Part shown: positions 6,360 through 8,120 of the stretch, in pieces
Position numbering within the stretch: the stretch's first letter is position 1
Layout: each line of letters opens with the position of its first letter
From: Actinomycetota bacterium
GTDB taxonomy: Bacteria; Actinomycetota; Humimicrobiia; Humimicrobiales; Humimicrobiaceae
Length of the DNA: 8,120 bases
Assembly: GCA_028718045.1 (NCBI GenBank)
Contig: JAQUMQ010000055.1
Location: 1-8,120 of the forward strand
Reading direction: 5' to 3'
Program-made: the position numbers and the translations under genes
Notes under the pieces: model-generated
Told to the model about the DNA's origin: nothing
What the model saw: only the letters and a program-made list of their open reading frames with translations
Database searches by the model: none

Positions 6360-7208
6360 ATGTGGATACCGATTTTAATTTTAACAGCCATAGGCATAGT
6401 GTGCGGAATTCTTATATGGGTGACGAACAGAACGCTACCTCCCGAACCGGCTTCTTTGCAAAAAGCCGAAGAAGTTTCAGAAAAACTTCCGGGAATGAAT
6501 TGCGGAGCTTGTGGATTTCCCGGATGTTTTGCGTATGCTCAAGCTTTGGCAAAAGACAAGAATGTGTTTTTTAGCAATACCTGTACGACGGTTTTGCAGA
6601 ATCAGAAAATGCTGGACGATCTTGAGAAAAGCCTCGATCTTCAAATAGATAAAGATTCGATGAACAAGAAAGCAGTTGTAAGCTGTACCGGAAATTGTGA
6701 AAATATCGGGACATATCTTGGGGTTGGATCCTGCAAATCCGCTAACAAAATATTGAGAGGATTTAAAAAATGTCCTTATGGTTGTCTTGGTTTGGGAGAT
6801 TGCATAAAAGTATGTCCCCAAAAAGCGATATCAATCGACATAGACAGAAAAATTGCCGTAATAGATGTGAGTAAATGCATAGGTTGCGGGCTTTGCGTCA
6901 AGGAATGTCCCAGAAAAATAATAAAGCTTGTTCCGGCAGATGCAAAAGTAGTTTTTTTATGCAGCTATGAAGGATTAAAAAATATACCCGGCAGAGGAAA
7001 ATGTGATTTTGGGTGCATAAGGTGCAGAAAGTGTGTCAAAGCTTGCGAAAATGGTGCAATAACTTGGAATGAAGCAAAATCGATACCGGAAATAGATTAC
7101 AGCAAATGCGATTCGTGTGGAGCCTGCATAGAAGCTTGCCCCAATAATGTTCTTGAAAAGTTGACAGATATACATATAAGACCTAAACCTGCACCGAAGA
7201 AAAAATAA
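6360..7208 (+). CDS. rnfB: Rnf complex subunit B, multi-cluster ferredoxin-like protein
   Basis: RnfB is the entry point for electrons from reduced ferredoxin. One membrane helix (about 3-22) anchors it. A four-cysteine Fes domain follows (Cys48, 51, 56, 75, in NCGACGFPGC). Then come the conserved set Cys109/113/125 and KKCPYGCLGLGDCIKVCP (Cys138, 142, 148, 152), and three ferredoxin-type CxxCxxCxxxC motifs at Cys173/176/179/183, Cys219/222/225/229 and Cys250/253/256/260. This makes it the long clostridial type with several 4Fe-4S clusters, 282 residues in all. After Cys75 the usual Pro-x-Gly-Gly is missing (CTTVLQNQ instead). The C-terminus is basic (KPAPKKK). The ATG at 6360 has AGGA six bases upstream. 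It lies 87 bases after rnfA and ends the rnf genes. Confidence 0.95.
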   Translation: MWIPILILTAIGIVCGILIWVTNRTLPPEPASLQKAEEVSEKLPGMNCGACGFPGCFAYAQALAKDKNVFFSNTCTTVLQNQKMLDDLEKSLDLQIDKDSMNKKAVVSCTGNCENIGTYLGVGSCKSANKILRGFKKCPYGCLGLGDCIKVCPQKAISIDIDRKIAVIDVSKCIGCGLCVKECPRKIIKLVPADAKVVFLCSYEGLKNIPGRGKCDFGCIRCRKCVKACENGAITWNEAKSIPEIDYSKCDSCGACIEACPNNVLEKLTDIHIRPKPAPKKK

Positions 7209-7226
7209 ATATATCAATAATTTTGA

Positions 7227-7254
7227 TTGAATTGATAGCTATTTAAAATATAAA
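7227..7254 (+). promoter_or_regulatory. Possible promoter of the dCMP deaminase gene
   Basis: TTGAAT (7227-7232, four of six) and TATAAA (7249-7254, five of six) are separated by 16 bases. Transcription would begin at about 7261, only a few bases before the ATG at 7266, which itself lacks a Shine-Dalgarno. Read literally, this predicts a nearly leaderless mRNA. It would allow expression independent of the rnf operon. Confidence 0.35.
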
Positions 7255-7265
7255 CATAAGTATAT

Positions 7266-7721
7266 ATGTCTAAACATCGACCAACATGGGATGAATATTT
7301 TATTGCAATAACCAAACAGGTTGCCACGCGATCAACATGCTTGAGGCGAAAAGTGGGAGCAATAATTGTCAAGGATAAAAGAATATTAACAACAGGATAT
7401 AACGGAGCTCCGAGAGGTGTCAAAAGCTGTCTCGAGATAGGTAGGTGTATGAGACAGGATATGGATGTACCGTCGGGGCAACGGCATGAAATTTGCCGTG
7501 CTCTTCATGCAGAGCAAAACGCGGTGATTCAGGCAGCTTATCACGGTGTACAGATAGCGGGATCGGACGTTTATTCGACTACGCAACCATGCATCCTTTG
7601 TGCAAAAATGCTTATAAATGCCGGAATTAAAAAAATATATTATTACGAAGAATATCCTGATTATTTTGCATTGGAGCTCTTGGAAGAAGCGGGAGTGGAA
7701 CTTATTAAGCTTAATTTTTAA
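7266..7721 (+). CDS. Deoxycytidylate (dCMP) deaminase, ComEB-type
   Basis: This zinc enzyme converts dCMP to dUMP, feeding dTMP synthesis in the cytoplasm. The 151-residue length is typical. The N-terminus RPTWDEYFIAITKQVATRSTC is the family opening. The catalytic motif HAE is at 81-83 (His81 as zinc ligand, Glu83 as proton shuttle) and PCILC at 108-112 gives zinc ligands Cys109 and Cys112. TGYNGAPRG (43-51), with Cys55 and Cys61 shortly after, matches the region that binds a second zinc or the effector in allosteric members. It lies 57 bases after rnfB on the same strand but has no functional link to Rnf; co-transcription by read-through is possible. No Shine-Dalgarno is visible before the ATG. 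Confidence in the family is high. The gene could be called comEB or dcd-like, so no symbol is given. Confidence 0.93.
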   Translation: MSKHRPTWDEYFIAITKQVATRSTCLRRKVGAIIVKDKRILTTGYNGAPRGVKSCLEIGRCMRQDMDVPSGQRHEICRALHAEQNAVIQAAYHGVQIAGSDVYSTTQPCILCAKMLINAGIKKIYYYEEYPDYFALELLEEAGVELIKLNF

Positions 7722-7769
7722 TCTCTTGCTTTATATGCGGTTTATAAACGATGTTATCGAGGATTGAAA

Positions 7770-7787
7770 TTTCTTACTTATAAGAAA
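7770..7787. other. Stem-loop 48 bases after the dCMP deaminase gene
   Basis: TTTCTTA (7770-7776) and TAAGAAA (7781-7787) form a perfect 7-bp stem with a four-base loop CTTA. The stem has only one G-C pair and no proper T-run follows (GCTTATTT), so it is a weak terminator candidate at best. Confidence 0.3.
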
Positions 7788-7930
7788 GCTTATTTAAAAT
7801 TAACATTATTTGTATTTGGTCATAAAATAACTAAAGGGAAAAATTACGCAAAGTTATTTATACTTTGACTTATGCTTTAAACTCTTGGCAAATTTTAAGC
7901 TCCTCTTTAACCTTGTTTTTGCAGGTATTT

Positions 7931-7964
7931 ACTGGTAATTTAACATGTACCGGTTTTGATATTT
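7931..7964 (+). terminator. Possible Rho-independent terminator downstream of the deaminase gene
   Basis: ACTGGTA (7931-7937) pairs with TACCGGT (7948-7954) over seven positions, one a G-U wobble, with a ten-base loop. A T-rich tail, TTTGATATTT, follows. It is 209 bases after the deaminase stop, which is far, but it is the best terminator-like structure in the region. Confidence 0.35.
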
Positions 7965-8096
7965 CAAGGTAAAGGTATAGAAATAAAAATTCATAAGAGT
8001 TTCCGCAACCGATATTTGAGGCAAGCTGTAAGGATCACATCGACACGGTAATCAATCATAGTACTCCGTATTACGGGCCTTTTCTATATTGGCTTA

Positions 8097-8113
8097 CGCG
8101 TTGCGCCGACGCG
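8097..8113. other. GC-rich hairpin at the right edge
   Basis: CGCGT (8097-8101) and ACGCG (8109-8113) form a perfect 5-bp stem around TGCGCCG. The last 30 bases of the window are 60% G+C by count, unlike anything else here. It may be the edge of a repeat, a mobile element or a neighbouring gene cut by the window. Confidence 0.35.
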
Positions 8114-8120
8114 AATTTTG

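Larger units (their letters stand above)
7722..8120. other. 399-base region without a supported gene
   Basis: No start codon with a long frame is present on either strand. It holds two stem-loops (7770-7787 and 7931-7964), a short inverted repeat CAAAGT/ACTTTG (7849-7854 and 7862-7867), and a marked rise in G+C over the last 80 bases (38 of 80 by count). Frames crossing the right edge are open on the + strand for a short distance, but none has a visible ATG. Confidence 0.6.

Noticed and set aside
7830..7890. GCAAAG segment resembling part of a cyclic-di-GMP-I riboswitch
   Set aside because: The other conserved parts (the GCAAAC block and GAAA-capped stem) are absent; only a short hairpin CAAAGT/ACTTTG is present.
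1..8120. tRNA, rRNA, CRISPR array or transposase genes
   Set aside because: No cloverleaf, rRNA core, regularly spaced repeats or transposase motifs were seen on either strand.

Overview
The window carries a complete Rnf operon (ferredoxin:NAD+ oxidoreductase, an ion-pumping membrane complex) with its flavin-attaching enzyme ApbE in front, all on the + strand. The DNA is AT-rich (by eye about one third G+C), codon use is rich in AAA, ATA and AGG, and the gene order rnfC-D-G-E-A-B is the one known from Clostridia and acetogens such as Acetobacterium. A strictly or mainly anaerobic low-GC Firmicute (class Clostridia) is the best inference; I cannot name a genus.

Layout: 1-77 is the last part of an unidentified gene, followed by a probable terminator hairpin (121-170). 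The AT-rich stretch 78-447 leads to apbE (448-1485), which has a duplicated ribosome-binding-site repeat just upstream. After a 170-base gap with a stem-loop come rnfC (1656-3110), rnfD (3100-4254, overlapping rnfC by 11 bases), rnfG (4298-4864), a 198-base gap that mostly encodes a previously unlisted 48-residue basic small ORF (4854-5000, overlapping rnfG by 11 bases), rnfE (5063-5704), rnfA (5697-6272, overlapping rnfE by 8 bases) and rnfB (6360-7208). A dCMP deaminase gene (7266-7721) follows, possibly from its own promoter. The last 399 bases are non-coding as far as I can see, with two stem-loops and a sharp G+C rise at the very end.

How the genes work together: RnfB and RnfC carry the iron-sulfur clusters and the NAD(H)/FMN site on the cytoplasmic side. 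RnfA and RnfE are paired membrane subunits with a conserved cysteine pair each. RnfD and RnfG carry covalently bound FMN on threonine (Thr222 of RnfD and Thr162 of RnfG by motif), and ApbE, an exported lipoprotein, is the enzyme that attaches it. The complex couples electron flow from reduced ferredoxin to NAD+ to export of Na+ or H+; which ion cannot be read from the sequence.

No entirely new multi-gene system is visible. The parts that depart from a textbook rnf operon are the small ORF between rnfG and rnfE, a long charged repeat-bearing N-terminal tail on RnfD, an insertion in RnfC, and the GC-rich hairpin region at the right edge.
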